64,000 nucleotides of DNA from Apteryx mantelli (GCF_036417845.1 NC_089978.1:161073962-161137961); one strand, 5' to 3'. Positions 40,201 through 54,476 are shown, counted from the first letter of the stretch. Notes: generated by a model from the sequence alone, not told the origin. Numbers and translations: made by a program.

Positions 40201-42205
40201 TTATGGATAAGGAGCCAGAAACAAGGCATACATGCCTGTAAATATAAAAAAGAGTGTTATAAAAAGTACAAAGATTGATTCAATATAATCCTAATTTTAC
40301 AGCCTTTCAATTGACTGCTTATCTTGGGTTGTTAAAAGAAATACATGCATTACCCATCTTTAAGCACGAAGTGAGCTCTCTCTGGGTCTTAAAATATTTG
40401 GAACAAAGGGGTTCCTGGAGAGGGAGAACTGGAGCACCTGAGGGACTCTTGTACCCAATCAGTCTTGTGGAAGAACTTGCCTTATTTAAGGGGCAGATGG
40501 CAACCAGTCCGCTGAACACTGAGCTGAGTGCTGAAAGCTAGGTGATGCACGCACTACTGCTTTCTTCCCTTTCTTAGATAGCCTGGTATACAGTCTGTTC
40601 TTGCATCCCTCACTGCATGGGCTTGGAGCTTCACCAGGTTTGGAAAGCAATTGAGTTGGAGCAGGGTGGCGGGTCAGCAGCAGCGGTTATTCTCTGGGTC
40701 CCCAGTTCCAACACACAGCGGTGTGAAGTGTTTTGAAGAATTCAGCTTCTAAAAGAGTAGGCTAGATTTGCTTTTTGGAAATCATAGATATCTTAAAATG
40801 TGGCTCAGCTGCCACTGATGCCTCTAGGCATCTGGTTTTCTTCTATTCTGCCTGGTGCAGGGACTGTGACTTTAGCTGAGCTTTTCAAGCAATGTTTGCT
40901 TACTCCTTTAGATTCAGCTTCTAGGACTGAGCAACCTGGAAGTCAGCTAGAGCTGTCTGAACTGCCCAGAGCCTTTTCAAAAGCACCATGATGTGAAAAG
41001 TGTTCATTATTAATATGCTTTTAAGATAGGTCTCCACCATTAAAAATAAAGCTAGCAAGCTTTCACAGATTTGTGAAAATTCTGTCCTTGAGGAGCTTGG
41101 TTTTCTGAAATTGCCTGCATTTATTCTTACATTTCAGTGAGATGGGGAGAAAGCAGTGTTCTGGCTGGAGCAGGAAAGAGGTGGCTTGTAAACGTGTATA
41201 TGTGCATGCATGTTTCTGTGATTGCACAATTATTTAAAAAACACTGGACAAGGGAACAGTCTGCTGAGTAAGATGGTGACATCACCACCTTTGGAGATAC
41301 TCATCTGTAAGGCTTGGTATGGGATTAATATGGGTAAACATGCTGCTCTGCAAGGGTGTGGAATAAAGAACTGAAGAGAGGTTTCCTTCCAACTTTAATG
41401 ATTCTGTGGAAGGCTTGTTGGAAAGTAGATTAAATGGCAAACAACCCTATGTACTTACAGTGTTGCTGAAAATAGTGGACAGTATTTGGTTTCACTGAAA
41501 AGCTATGTGGAAAGCTGTGTACCCTGGAATTGCAGGGTTATGGATGACAGCGATTGTTCATCCCAGTGAGTCTTGAAACATCTCTATGTTGAAAAAAAAG
41601 ATTCTTATACCAGTAGCTGATATGACATTTACTGTATCTCCCATCAGAAGAGAGGACTGTCTGTCCAAGCCATTTTCCAACAAAGCAAGGAGAAACCCTG
41701 GGTTGTGTGACTCACATCAGTCTCCTCAGATGACAAATAAAGTGCAGGGCAAATCCTGTGAAACTAATGAAACTTAGATTAATATTGTGTGCAGAGACAG
41801 ACTTCAACATCTAGCTGTTCTGAATTCTTTTTCTATCCATAAAAATAAAATGAGTCTTTAAATAAATTGAATTATTAATATGTTTGGAAAAAAAAAAGCA
41901 AAATGTGTTGCAACTTTTGTGGAATGATCCAGTTGGGTTTGAGAAGGTAGCAACTGAAGAAAAGGGAGGAAATCCCCTTCTGCTTTGTGTGCCCTGCTTG
42001 GCATAGCCATACCACATATAGTATCACCGGTTTAAAAAGATTTATGGCAAGGAGTTAACTACTTTGAGGGGACCAGACTAGTACATGGAGCAAGTAGTCT
42101 CTTAAAGGATGTCTTTCTTTGTAAGACAGAGCTCTACATAGCTTTGGCAGTGCAGCCTTAGCAGCAGATGAAATGCAGGCCAAACTGTGTCCTAGTTGAT
42201 TGATT
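40201..42205. other. Gene-free interval
   Basis: No gene, RNA gene or repeat beyond short A-runs (41887-41897) is recognised. Confidence 0.6.
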
Positions 42206-42365
42206 GGGGGGGGGGAGAGAGAGGGGGGCGGAGAGAGGGGGGAGAGGGAGGGAGAGGGGGAGGGAGAGAGGGAGAGACAAAGAGAGAGGGAGGGAGGGAG
42301 GGAGAGGGGGAGAGAGGGAGGGAGGGAGAGGGTGGAGAGGGAGGGGGGAGAGGGGGAGAGAGAAA
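42206..42365 (+). repeat. 160-bp GGGA/GA purine tract
   Basis: A polypurine run of mixed GGGA, GAGA and G-runs, starting with G10 and interrupted by only three pyrimidines (42229, 42278, 42333). Such tracts can form triplex (H-DNA) and G-quadruplex structures. The Ser/Pro/Leu-rich frames on the minus strand are products of the repeat. Confidence 0.95.
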
Positions 42366-43874
42366 TTGAGATCCAAGTAAGCATCACAGAGGTTTCCATG
42401 ATCAGCATCATTTTTCCTGCTGGATAAGGCTGGCCTTCGTTGTATGGTGGTGGCCTGCAAAAAACACTTCAGATGTATGGAATATGCAGAATATATTGCA
42501 AAATGTGTGGCCAAAATTTGCAACCTCCCTGCAATAACTGCAACAGCTCCTTATGTGGAAAAGTGATATATACTGTTAGCTATGCTTAATCTGAGGTAAC
42601 AAGGGGAAATTCTGCTGAGACTGCCAGCAGTGTATATAAATGGCCTAGTCTGAGGAACAAAAGGAAATACACCAAAGCTGGGAATACCTATGCTTATAGC
42701 CAAAAACACATTATCCTCCAAAACATCCATCCCCTTCATGCGTCACTTCCCCTTTCATCATGGGTGTGATTCAGACCTCTGCTGGAATAGGTGGAAAGGT
42801 TGCTACTGACGTCAGTAGATTTTCCTCTGTATCCATACATTCTGTACAAGCTGCCTCCCAAAATAATTCCTCTGGATGTGCCTGAAAATCATAGTTTTAT
42901 AAAAGCTTGACATCTCTTCTGTCATGGGACCTGCAGCCATGTATGATACATATGATTCTTCCTTTTAACCTCCATGCCCATGCATCATGCTTTGCATGAT
43001 TTCTTCGCCCACCTCTTTTGATAGGTAAGTCTGAGGTACAGACAAAAGGCAGTTTTGAGGGCAGAAAGACATTGATAATATGGACAGAAATACTCTTGAG
43101 ACAGATCTTTCAAGCCTATTTTAGACCTGTAGGTCCATCAATGCTTTGAGGAATCAGAGGTAGTCAGTGTATTCATCAGCTGTCGGGCACTTGAACTTCT
43201 GAATTTTAGTGGTATTGGCTGTGACACTTGAATGGCAGTCAAGAACACAGGAACCTGGCAATCTAATATTTAAAAGGCATTGGAGAATTTCAGCAACTGG
43301 ATCTTTGTCAATTGCTGTTGGAAACACTTTGAAACCTATAAAAAGATGGAATTTTGGCTTTGATCTCAAAGAAATAAATGTGTTTAGAAAAGTTGCTTTA
43401 GTTAAAGGCTGAAATCCTATAAAATACAGAAATGGCTAGTTAATTGGTGAAAACACAGTGGTGCCAGCTTGGAGGATTAATGGAATACTCTTCTGTTTTG
43501 GTAGATTGAAGCAGACAGAGAGCTATTGGTCCTTCTATTAGCCTGGGGAAAGAAGTTTGAGTTGCTTTGTCTTGTTGGAATGTACCGTACATCCTTAGGG
43601 ATAAAATAGAAATGAATAGAGAAAAGGGAACTGTACTGGATAAATAATATAATATGGCATGTTGCATGGCATATATAATCACAGGCTTATATATAATGTA
43701 AGAACTTGGGCTATTAAAAAGTTATGTTGTAGTGGTATGCTTGCTTGACTCATTGATGGCATGTTTATCTTTAATGTGTTTCAACAATTCTGTAATTTTA
43801 ACGCTAATAGACTATTCCTGTGGTTTGCTTTATTGTATGGAACCTGAACAGTGTTTTCAAAGTCATTTTGGCAT

Positions 43875-43919
43875 CTATTCCAGTTGGATGAGAGAAACTA
43901 TTCCAGTTGGATGAGAGAA
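43875..43919 (+). repeat. 23-bp tandem duplication
   Basis: CTATTCCAGTTGGATGAGAG plus AAA is followed at once by a second copy that differs only at its last base (22 of 23 identical). Confidence 0.95.
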
Positions 43920-45267
43920 TTGATTGAGGGCTGAAACCCAAAACATATCACAGAAAATGCCAGCCAGAGAACACAATGTGGATAATATTAAAGCCAATAC
44001 ACTATAGCTACAGGGTTAATACTGTTACTAGGGGTAATGAATTCTGAATGCTGTTCATTTTTAATCCCTGTCTTCTCTATGCAACCAAATGTTTGGATCA
44101 GAGTCATAAAGCGTAGACATAAAATAGAAGGAGCTTGAAACAGAATATCCTGAACTGACCCATATATGTATATGTAGAAGAATGAGATAATATATATACA
44201 GTTGGTGGAACTATTTGCATACTTGTATGAAGGTCTTTATTTAGCATTACCAGGAGAGACTTGTTTGATGCTAGCCTTAAGAGCTGGCAAGGGATGCAAT
44301 GCTTTGGCTGTAGTTCAGAAAGCATAACATTAAACATTCAAGAGGATTTACTTGTATCCTTAAAGCTGAGTACATGTTTAAGTGTCCTGTTGGACCGGGG
44401 CCCGATTGTTTAGCACCTTGCAGAACCAACTTTAAAATGGTTGAGTAGGCAGAGAAGTATTAGCTAACGTTATTGCAACCAATGACTGGAAATAAATGTG
44501 GTGCATTTGCTTTGAACATGTTTTTGACCTTCACTGCCCCCCACCCTTCTTATTTCAAGGGTTAATTTGGAGACTTTCTAAATTCATTTGGGAGGTGTCC
44601 TCCCAGGACTGAACCCTATGTCCAGTAGGATAATGGCAAAACTCTTGTTGACTTCACTGGGGTTGGGTTTGGTGGTTGGTCTGTAAAGACTGGTCAAAAA
44701 GAACCAGACTATTAAGGATATCCACCCTGTGAAAAGGGAAATGTTTAGGTTTTTCTAGTCATCTGTTGGCAGCACAGTGAAAGTATGATCCCTCTCACGG
44801 TAGAAGATCAGCTACTTTGTGAAGTCTGTGATGGTGTGCTCTGTTAAAGCTGGCTTTTGCCGGTTGCAGTGAGCAGCTGGGCACGGGGCACTGCCCTTGT
44901 GTGTGCATCCAGGCCTTGCAGTGAGGCACTGTGCGCACTGCCATGGGTGCTCTGCCACATCTGTCCCTGTCTTCCCAGGGCAGGGCCTCTGCAGCTCATC
45001 TGTAGGCAGATGCGACAGGGTTTGGAGTTGATTTTTCCTGTGGCAGATCTACTGCTTGTAAAGTAAAAATCATTACAGTGATGGGCAGTTATGTGCTGGG
45101 TCCTGTGATCTTGTGAATCTCAAGCCAAGAACTTACCATTTCTGTTATGACTAAACAATTGTGAACTGCAGAAGGATTTTTGTTGTTGTTCTTTTAGTCT
45201 AGTGGGAGTTAGTTTTCTTCGGTAAAACACAATTGCAATGTTCTCCATGGTATGTTATGTCTGGCAA

Positions 45268-45342
45268 TAATGAGAATGATAGAACTGAGGTTTGGAGCAC
45301 CTTCTATCTTCACAGTGGGGAAACTGAATTACAGCTAAAAGG
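45268..45342 (-). repeat. MIR-like SINE remnant (minus strand)
   Basis: 'ttcacagtggggaaactgaattacagctaa' corresponds to the reverse complement of the MIR block 'ctcagtttccccatctgtaaaatgg'. Short and diverged. Confidence 0.45.
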
Positions 45343-45707
45343 AAAGCCTTTATTCATTTATTAATGTATTTTTGTCAGCTATAGCCAACCACAATTTGTT
45401 TTCTTAGTCATGTACATGTGGAAATACTCTGCATTTCGAATACACTTCCACATAATGTTTATGTAGCACAGCACAAGTGCTAACAGTCCAACTAGGAACC
45501 GGCTCCTACTTGCAAAAATTCTCTTTAGAAGGCCATTTGCTGGTTTATGTTTTAATGTGATTTTCCCATTTGCCAAGGGTGTTTAAATAGAAAACCAATG
45601 TGTTCTACTATTGAAAAGCTGAAGCTTTGATTTAATGGTCCATCGGGCAGAGTATGGATTTGAGAGAGGAAATTAGTTTCAGCCAATGTCTCCTTTGACT
45701 TCAGACA

Positions 45708-45800
45708 GCTCCCTTTACCTCTCAGACTTTGCATGTGTAAATTGGAGATAATTAGTCCTGGGTTTGTGAAGTTTCTGAGTGTTTTATAAGAATTATTACC
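45708..45800 (+). repeat. MIR-like SINE remnant
   Basis: 'ccctttacctctcagactttgcatgtgtaaattggagataatta' followed by 'tgtgaagtttctgagtg' follows the MIR order cttaacctctctgagcctcagtttcctcatctgtaaaatggggataata..tgtgaggattaaatgag. Confidence 0.55.
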
Positions 45801-48800
45801 TTACAAATTGTCTACTTATGAAAGAAAATCATATTCTTGCTAAGGAAACAAGTCCTAAGTAAACTGTCTTTCCTCAGTGTTGCATAGTCATGTATTCTGA
45901 TTTTAAAAGTTCAGTGACATGCCCAGAAGACACTTGTAAATACCAGTGCAGCTTTAGGGCAGCTCAAGGGTGGTCAAACTGCTGAAGGTGTGAGCGACAA
46001 AATGATCACAGATGAAGACACTGGCTTCACAGGTCCCAGGAGTGTTCTTCCTCCCCTCCTGTCAAGACATCACATTACCTCAGCCTGCTGCTCTTTACTT
46101 GGCCACCTGTTATTTAATGTAGACCTGGAGTAATTACTTCTTTCATTCATTTGCAAGTCTGTTTGGTGCTACAACTTTTTAAATTCACATTGCAAGGTAT
46201 TGTGTAGTTTTAATACCCCCTTTTATATGCTCTTTTGCTCAACCCAAGTTTGAGAAGGAAAGCACAGCTTTTACCCGTGACTAGTAAGGACTGGTAAGAA
46301 AGTGAATTGGTAAGAAAATATGCGGTATTTGCAGGTTAGAGCTCCTGTGAGATCAGTTTGTGCAGTGTATACTGGGATACTGCAAGAGGAGCATACTGAA
46401 GTGTTTGGGGCTAGGAAATTGCTCAGCCTTGGTGCTGGCTGGTTACTTCTGTGGTTGTTGGCATGTGGTGTCATTTCTTTACAGGCCCAGCCATAAATTC
46501 TGCAGGGTTAGTAGTGAAACATCAAATGTGCCTTCTCATTAGAGGTCTTCCATGGCCTTGGTACAGCTGCAGTGGTTCTTTTCCTCACTTATTTATGACC
46601 TTTCCAAATGCTTGTGCAGTAGAGAAGTATATTCTTGACTAGGGAATGGCAGAGAGCCAAGAGAGAATTCACTTTCTGCTATGTCTATTGATCAGAATCA
46701 AGTAGGACAAGACATGTTTTGAACATCCTGTTGAAGATGGCCTCTCTCCTGGATGGGACATACTGGGTCCTTTCTGGTGAGGTCTTATGCAGCCATTGAG
46801 GCTGTAAAAGCTAAAAACACCTAGTAATTTGTTCTCTCACTATGCAGAAGGGAGACTTGAAGAGAGTCCTATACAGAGTAAGAGACTTGAGTGAAGTTGT
46901 GCGGTGAAATGTATGCCACTGACTGAAACAATAAAAACAATAAAAAGCCTTACCTGTGATCAAGCAAATTGTTTTATTTCATTTTTGGTTCTTTTACCTT
47001 CATTTGCCAAACTGAAGTAAATTTAGCAACGAAACATCGTTTCAAAGTAGAACCACAGTATTTTGTTTTTTAAAAACTAGAATGTTTTCTCATTATTTTT
47101 CTGCAGTTGAAACAAGCTAATGAAGTTGCCATTAGAAAATTACTTGGCCAACCAAATCATCATCTTTGGGTAAAAATATTTAGATTTTTGATTGTTTGTT
47201 TGTTCTGATTTTTATTTCTAAGGTTTAATTAGTGAACATTACTGTAAAGGTAACAATCAAAATTTAGCGAAGCTAAGGGGTCCAAATCATGCCTTTTAAA
47301 ATACACACAAATAATATGCTGTTTGTAACGATTTTTCTCTGCAAGAATAAATCCCAAATCTGCTACAATGTTTTTACAGCGTCTTAAGTGCAGAAAACAT
47401 CTGTCAATCAGGCATGCTAGGAGAGGCCATATCCTTAGAGTTCTTGTCATTTCCCCTGTCTCCTGAAGCAGCCAGCGTGGCCCCTTGCCCTCCCTCTCAA
47501 AACAACCTAAATGGATTTAAAACAGATTTCAGCATGGTTGATGTGGGTTGTTCCTGTCAGGTCAAAAAACAGAGGCTGATCATGGCAGGATGCTCTTATA
47601 CTGTTGTCTTTGCTTTCAGGCTGTAGAACCATTTTCCCCGAGCTGTGGGACAAACCATATGGTGGAAAGATATAACCTATTAGTTTGTCTTCAGCTGGAG
47701 GCACAGTCCTTAATAACACGACAGAAGAGGCAACCATCCATCAACCGACCAGGGAGCAGCTGGAGCAGGATGGAGGATAAAAATGTCCAAGCTTGGTTGT
47801 CTAGAAAGATAAAAGCTGAGATTATCAGAATTTGAGTCTGCTAATAATGGATCCATTTAGGGATTTGGAGTACCTTGCCACTTGCTGAAGGAAAAAAAAA
47901 TTAGGTGATAACAGAAAGTGCTTTTGTATAAATATCACCTTTATCTAAACCTGTTAAATCAACTAGTTTTCCAGGCAGATTGATAGACCTCTTGAACTAG
48001 GAGGGTATTGACACGATGCTCGTATTGAACCTATCTGGCCTGCTACTTCTCTTTTTGGCCTTCTGTAATCTGTAGGGAAGGGAAGATTTCCGAGATGGAT
48101 CTGCAGAAATTAAGTTTATTCAGTAGGTTAAATTCTACTCTATTGCTTTGTTTAGTGAACATGCTAAACTGCTAATTTCACAAGGAGACTGAATTTCACC
48201 ACAGAATGGAGGCACAGTTTTATTAACTGGAGGATGTGAACTCTCTAGTACCATAGGTAAAAAATGTCTGTGTGTGTTTGTCTTTTTACTGTGTGTGTAT
48301 CGTGTAGTTGAGAGAGGTAATTCTGGGTTTTCCAGGAGGACAGAAGTTTAAAACATTAAATTCCAATTGATGATACTGGAATAAATTGCTGTCTGTGCAG
48401 TTGTTTGATTCAATATGTGCTGATATGGCTGACTAGCTCCACTGGTTGAAGTCAGTATGAATATTGGTTACTGAGTGACAGCTCAATACAATGTCATATA
48501 GAAGATCACATAAAAGCATAGTTCTAGGTGATCAGTCATATGACATTAAATTGCTCTGTAACTACAATGTTTTTGAAGTAACTGTTGTCTTCAAGGTGTA
48601 TCTGTGTATTCAGCAATAAAATAGTTTGAGTCATGTGCAAACAGTTAAGATAAATGCAAAGGTATGAAAAAATATGTACATAATATTATCATCTGTGGTA
48701 CCCCTTTTGTCCTCCTGATAAATGACAAGGGTGCATTTTATTTTAGAAGTGAACAGCTGAGAGGAAAAGAAATGGGTGTCTTTTTTTATGCCTTTGGGGA

Positions 48801-51800
48801 AGAGTTCAAACACATTCTGACAGGCTTTCTGCTTTCCAGGAGAGTGATCATTGTGTAGAAAAAGTAGGTAACCATAGTAAGCCACTTTTTACTTTGATCA
48901 AAACTGTTATTTTATTAGTTAGAATACTAGATTCCTAAGTCTTGTAAGCCAGTAAAACTGTGCTGATATCAGCAGAAGTTGATTTACTCCAGATGAGAAC
49001 CCAGAACATTTTGGGGCTTTAAGGTTGGGTTGAAAGAGTCTATTCAGTGATCAGAGGTCCATTCTATTAGATATCAGTTTGCAAAACAGTCCAAAGACAG
49101 TCTGTCAGCCAGGATTCTGAAGGAAGAGATGGATAAATAAAAAATCAGTCAAGGATGGAAAGTGAGAAGGTCAAGATTTTTGTTCACTCAGACTTGCAAA
49201 GAAAAGTGATTTGGGAAGTTACTTAGTAGAAAGCTAAATATGTAATGAAATACCTCTGAAAGATGACTGTCACAGAGATCTAAAATGAAGTACACAAAGC
49301 AAGAGAAAGAGATGAGGCCTAGAGATTCATTTCAATTTCCATTTAAGTCAATGGAAAGACTCACGTTGGCTTCTCTGAGAGATGGCGTGAGTCCCAAGTA
49401 TTTAAACATGGCCAAAGGCTCTAAATGGATAACCTTGGCTCTGAGACTGACTTCTCTGGCATGTCACTAACATCTGTCCTTTGGGCTATTCATATTATGG
49501 TACAGAGAGCTCTTCTGTCAGACACGTGATGTGGGAGATTTGCTTATTTCTCTGTTCCTCCATACACATGAGCTTGTACTTGCTGAGAACATGAACATTA
49601 GAGGCTCTCTTGTTGCTCCACTGAACTTTTCTCTCCTGACTATTCCTTTTTCATCCTTTTGATCTTTTACAATAGGATTCCAGCTCCCTCTCCTTGCCCT
49701 TCACAGTGAGTTTGTACAGCATTAAAGAATGAAAATAGGAACACTTTGGTGGTCACTGACTTAGGAGGCCAAATTCACTGCCTGTGTGCAAAATGCTGCT
49801 GCAGCCAGTTTTGGAAATACAGTTTGTATCATCATCCTTACTCACTGTGTTCCCCAGTGATTAATCAAAAGAGATTCAGCCTTTCTCTTTGCCTGTGTCA
49901 CAGCTCCAGACAAAAGAACAAGTTTCCATACATCTGCACCTGAAAATAATGGAAATTACCATTTTCAAAAGGGGTTAATAAAATTTCAACTAGAGAGTCC
50001 AGCAGAACTTTTGAAACATTTGCCAAATCCTTGCAGGATGGCTGAAACACTAGCTCTCCCAGGGAAGCATTTTTACTGAATCTCTTCACGTCAAATAAAA
50101 CACACCTCTGGGTAAGATTGTGTTTCAATATTTTTAATAAGAGAAGATATTATACCCCTGCTGAGGAAATAAGGATTTAGCATTTTAGAACAGGCTGCCA
50201 AAAAGGGGGGAGGTATTAATAGAATCCTCTTCAGGACAGAAATGAGGAAAACTTAATCAGAGTGAGAATTTTGGCAAATCTGAATAAAGGAACATCAGTC
50301 AGTAATGTTCATGGTTAGCTTGGGTGGTAGGAGTAGCAATTTTATCCTAGCAAATTCTCATGAGATTTGACTGGAATGAAAAATTAGACAAATGCATTTA
50401 ATTGGAGCTGAAAGATGATTTATTTTTTCCCAACTCACTCATACTGTTCCTAGAATGATTCTTGTCACCTTAACCAAAAGCAGGGGAGAAGGGAGCGCCA
50501 GGAAAGCAGAGGCTATATCTGAGAATCTTTCTTTACATACAGAAAACCCCGAAAGCCTTAAATTAGTAATCTTTTATTTGTTCTCCTGAGATCTTTGGGG
50601 GACTTCAAGCAGACTAATTGAACTGGCCATATTCCCAAACCAAATTGAAGTCTCTGAAAAGATTTTGGACAAATTCAGCTACATTAATTCTCCCATTTCT
50701 CCTCTAGCCAGGTCTCCTTTACCCCAGTGAAGTCCTGGCAGAGTGGATCTTAAGTTAGACCTCTACCAGTGTCTTTTAAGTTCCCTGTGTTGTGAGTTTT
50801 GAAAGTAGAAATTGCCTGGTTTCAGCAAAGTGAGGCAGACTGAAGAGCTACCAGATTCACGCGCACTTTAGGTTGAGTCTGCCAGTGGTTAGATGGAGGA
50901 CAAGGATGGTACGTAGGAGGATGTGAGAGGGTTGATGACTTGGGTCTGCATTCCCGAATCAGGGTGACAGGTGCTATCCTGAATAAAGGGCTGTATTTGA
51001 AGGGGGGAAAGCCATCCCAGTCTGGGGTGCAAGTATATTGTATAGAGAGCTGTAGAATATGCTTGAAGGTTAGATTTAGAAACTGAACCTGGATGAAATC
51101 CTGGAGTTCACTTTTCATCCTAAAATACCTACTTGAAGAGCTTAAAATGGTCAACAGTTTTGCTTCCTCTCCAAGCTACAGATCCATCGGATTCAAGACA
51201 CATACATTGGCTTTTCAAGCTGAAATGCTGCCTCGTGCAGTATGCAAGCACACTGTGCAAAGAGGGGATGACTTGCTCAACTGGTTCTGAAAACTCACTC
51301 TACAGAGGCCAGACCTCTTGGTCTAAATAAGCTGGCCTTGAACTGTAGGAGCATAACGAGTGGTTCTTCCAAGAAAAGTGTGCCATGGGCTGGCATGGCT
51401 GTCAGAGCATTTAAGAGCAGTCATAGGGATTCTTGAGGTTGTGCCTAAGAGATTGTGGTTTCAAAAAGCTATTGTAGGAGCCAGATACCACCAAAACATG
51501 AAAGTGTGCTGACCGTGGCCCCATTCCTCCAGGAATTCCTTCTGGTCCAGTCATCCCAGCACAGCCACAGTGCCAACAGATCCTGTGGAAGTTGAACCAG
51601 TGTTATCATGCAGAGAGCCTGTAAAATAACGTGAAAGGGTTGTTCCCAACCATGGCCATTTCTTACCAACAGATTTTAAGAAAATATTTTCCAGTTCTTT
51701 CTATAGTTTTTCATGAACTTGGGAACATTACAGATCTCCCTTTCAAATGCATTTTTCATGACCGTGTGGGGAAAAAAATTCTAGTTAATGTGGCTTACTT

Positions 51801-53631
51801 TTTTTTTATAGTAATGAGCATACTATTAAAATATGCATGTCTCAAAACAGCATAATGATCATCAGGGTTATTACTGAGAGACAGACAATAGCAATATTAA
51901 TGAGGCTCAGACATCTGTCAAATTAGTCTGTAGTTTAAAGTTCAGAAAATAAAGACAGTATTTAGATTTTCTAACTGATATTTCCCATTTCTGTCAAATT
52001 CTGAGTGCCTGTAACTTGCTGGAAAGAGAGAAATATATATTTTTCAAGAGTTTATTCAATTATAATAATGAGATACTTAAAGTTGATATAGTGTGTCTTT
52101 AAAGAAAACTCATTCTGATCTTTCCACTTCTGCATGAGAAATCCAAAACGGTTCAAACAACATAAGCTTAGAGTAGAATTAGGGGAAAATATTTTCCATG
52201 GGAGTGCACTAGTATGTAGAAAAGCCCATGTTCATTCAAATTCAAGGGGTACCTTCCTCCTTCCAGCTGGGGTATCTTCCACTGCCTTCCCAGAAACAGG
52301 GATTCACTCTTGCCACTGTATCAGGGCTGACAGTTTGTCCTCTTGCCAGAGCTTGATGGTTGTGAGGGGAGAGGAAAAACCTCGTGCTCATTTCATAGTT
52401 TAGAGATCAGGACAAAATCTGACTGTTGAGGACAAAGCAGGGCATTAGCATAGTGGGATATTTTCTCTTCAGCCTCACTAGTTTTCCTATTTTTTTTCCT
52501 CTCTCTTTATCAATTTTATGTCACCATATCCAGTGTAGGAGAGGATGAAGTCAGTATGACTGTAATGTTCAGGATGTGCCCTGGGAGCTACAGATGAAGG
52601 TCTCACTTGCTCTAGCTGGAGCCACTAGTGACCAGTGCAATGCAAGACAGCACTGCCCAGAGCAGCCTGGGGCTGCTGGAGCTGGGGGGATGCTCCTCTG
52701 ATCCCCCAGCAATGTTCTCACAATCTTCTGGTGAACAAGTTGCCTGTGTAGTAAACACGTGCTCCAGCCCTTTCCCACTTGGGAGTTTAGGACAGATGGG
52801 TTTGAAATACATTATGAACTTAAGTCTAGTCCTGGACCTAGTGTGGAGGATTTAGTGCTGCCATTTGTTTGCAGTTCTCCAGGCAGAGGCTGCCAGGTAT
52901 GGAGAGAGGCATGGACTGAGGATCCCTTCTGAGAGGTGAAAGTTAATGGTGGGTTATAGGCAGTGTGCCTAGTGTAAACAGTGTTCTGTTTTACCCAGTA
53001 AACACTGAACTAAAACTGCATGAGATAATCCCCTTTGGGTTTGAAAAGCTATCCCTTCTGGCTGGAAGAAAATAACTGGTTTACTTTAACCTCTAGATGT
53101 TTAGAAAAGGTGATGCCATAAACAGGTTAATGGGATCATGAAAGATAAGAAGCCGATGGCTAGGTTTTTCTTTCTGCAAAAGATGCCTTCCTTTCCAACT
53201 CTTATGACATCCAATGCTGTGTACCTGAAACAGCAGAGCGTATTAAATTAATGAGCCTTTGAGAACCTTCCCTTTCCTGAGAGAAAAGTTTCTGCCAGAA
53301 AACCTCCATTACCACCAGTGAAATGCTGTCAGTTTGAGCTATGTGTCCTTTCAATGTATTATAAGGATTTATGGGATTTCTGCTCTTTGATGGCCCCTCT
53401 CATTCTCTACTTTCACTGCATGATGTAATTAGTCTAGGTTTTTCATTTGTCTCCAATGAAAATAAGTGAAATAACAAGCAGGTTCAAACCTGGTAAGTCA
53501 GAAAATCCTTGACAGATCTCTCTAACAGTTCTGCATTTCACAGAGTTAAGAGTATAGTCACAATAAGTGCTGTGGAAAAGTCTACATAGAAAATCAACTT
53601 GCAGTAGTTACAGGCCAAGCATGCCTTTGAA

Positions 53632-53940
53632 TCACAGAATAGTTGGGGTTGGAAGGGACCTCTAGAGATCATGTAGTCCAACCCTTCTCAGAGCTGGGTC
53701 AGCTACAGCAGGTTGTCCAGTCAGGTTTTGGAAACTCCACAACCGCTCCAGGCAACCTGTTCCAGTGTTCGACCACTCTCATAGTAAAAAAGTTTTTTCT
53801 TACGTTTAAAATGGAATTTCCTGTCTTGCAGTTTGTGCCCATTTCCTCTTGTCCTGAGATCAATTTGACCTTGCAAGGCACCTCTGCAGCCAGGCTAGAC
53901 TTTGGGATTGTGGTCATAAGAATACAGAAGAGGATTCTCC
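53632..53940 (-). mobile_element. CR1 LINE, 5'-truncated 3' end (minus strand)
   Basis: The + strand reads 'atcacagaatagttggggtt', 'ggaagggacctctagagatc' and 'tagtccaaccc', the reverse complement of the CR1 3' terminus. It continues through 'ggcaacctgttccagtg' and 'cagtttgtgcccatttcctcttgtcctg'. On the minus strand, one frame ends with the typical CR1 ORF2 C-terminal block 'VVEHWNRLPGAVVE'. CR1 is the dominant LINE of birds. This copy is short, 5'-truncated and inactive, with a deletion in the segment near 53705-53735 relative to the usual layout. Confidence 0.93.
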
Positions 53941-54421
53941 AGCATTATGTACAGTACTCTCTCTCCAAAATGAACTGTTGGCTGAGAAGGCAGTGAGGCT
54001 TGTTGGAATAAAGGCAATAATATTGGTTAGATGGGTTCTACATATCCTTTGTAGATTTTCTTACTTTTGGCAGAATGCAGGAAAATGACTTCTCATCTTG
54101 TGGAGTGCTGTTTTTGCTTGTATAACACTGATTTTGCAAGTTTACAGGGAGTCCCACATTCGTACATGTGTGCAGAATCGGCCTCTGATTTTACGTATAT
54201 TCTGTTTGCTAGTTAGATATATTGCTACCAGCATCCATCAGACTGCCTGAGGCACTGAGGGATAATGGAAATCGTTCTGCTGAGTCCAGTCAGAGCTGTT
54301 GCCCTGTTCTATGTGTGCTTTTCACAGATGCCTTATGGTATACAAAACAATTTGCTGTGAGTTTTCCAGCACAGTATATTCAGGTCAGAAAATATAGGTT
54401 TGTTGAAGCTGTTTGTTTCTT

Positions 54422-54476
54422 TTTCCTTTCCTTTCCTTTCCTTTCCTTTCCTTTCCTTTCCTTTCCTTTCCTTTCC
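54422..54476 (+). repeat. (TTTCC)11 pentanucleotide microsatellite
   Basis: Eleven perfect TTTCC units. The repeat ends abruptly at a CpG-containing stretch (CCGGAAAACGTTCGACGGG). Confidence 0.97.

Larger units (their letters stand above)
42366..53630. other. Gene-free interval
   Basis: No supportable gene. It holds a 23-bp tandem duplication at 43875-43919, MIR-like remnants at 45.27-45.34 and 45.71-45.80 kb, a doubtful CR1-like trace near 50.2 kb, and a stretch at about 53.23-53.47 kb with homeodomain-like words (TTAAATTAATGAG, TGTAATTAG) that could be regulatory. Confidence 0.6.

Noticed and set aside
42055..42523. Ser/Pro/Leu repeat proteins on the minus strand
   Set aside because: They are pure translation of the purine microsatellite.
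50150..50290. Possible CR1 trace ('gaacaggctgccaaaaagggg')
   Set aside because: Only one short phrase resembles CR1; the neighbouring sequence does not follow the element.
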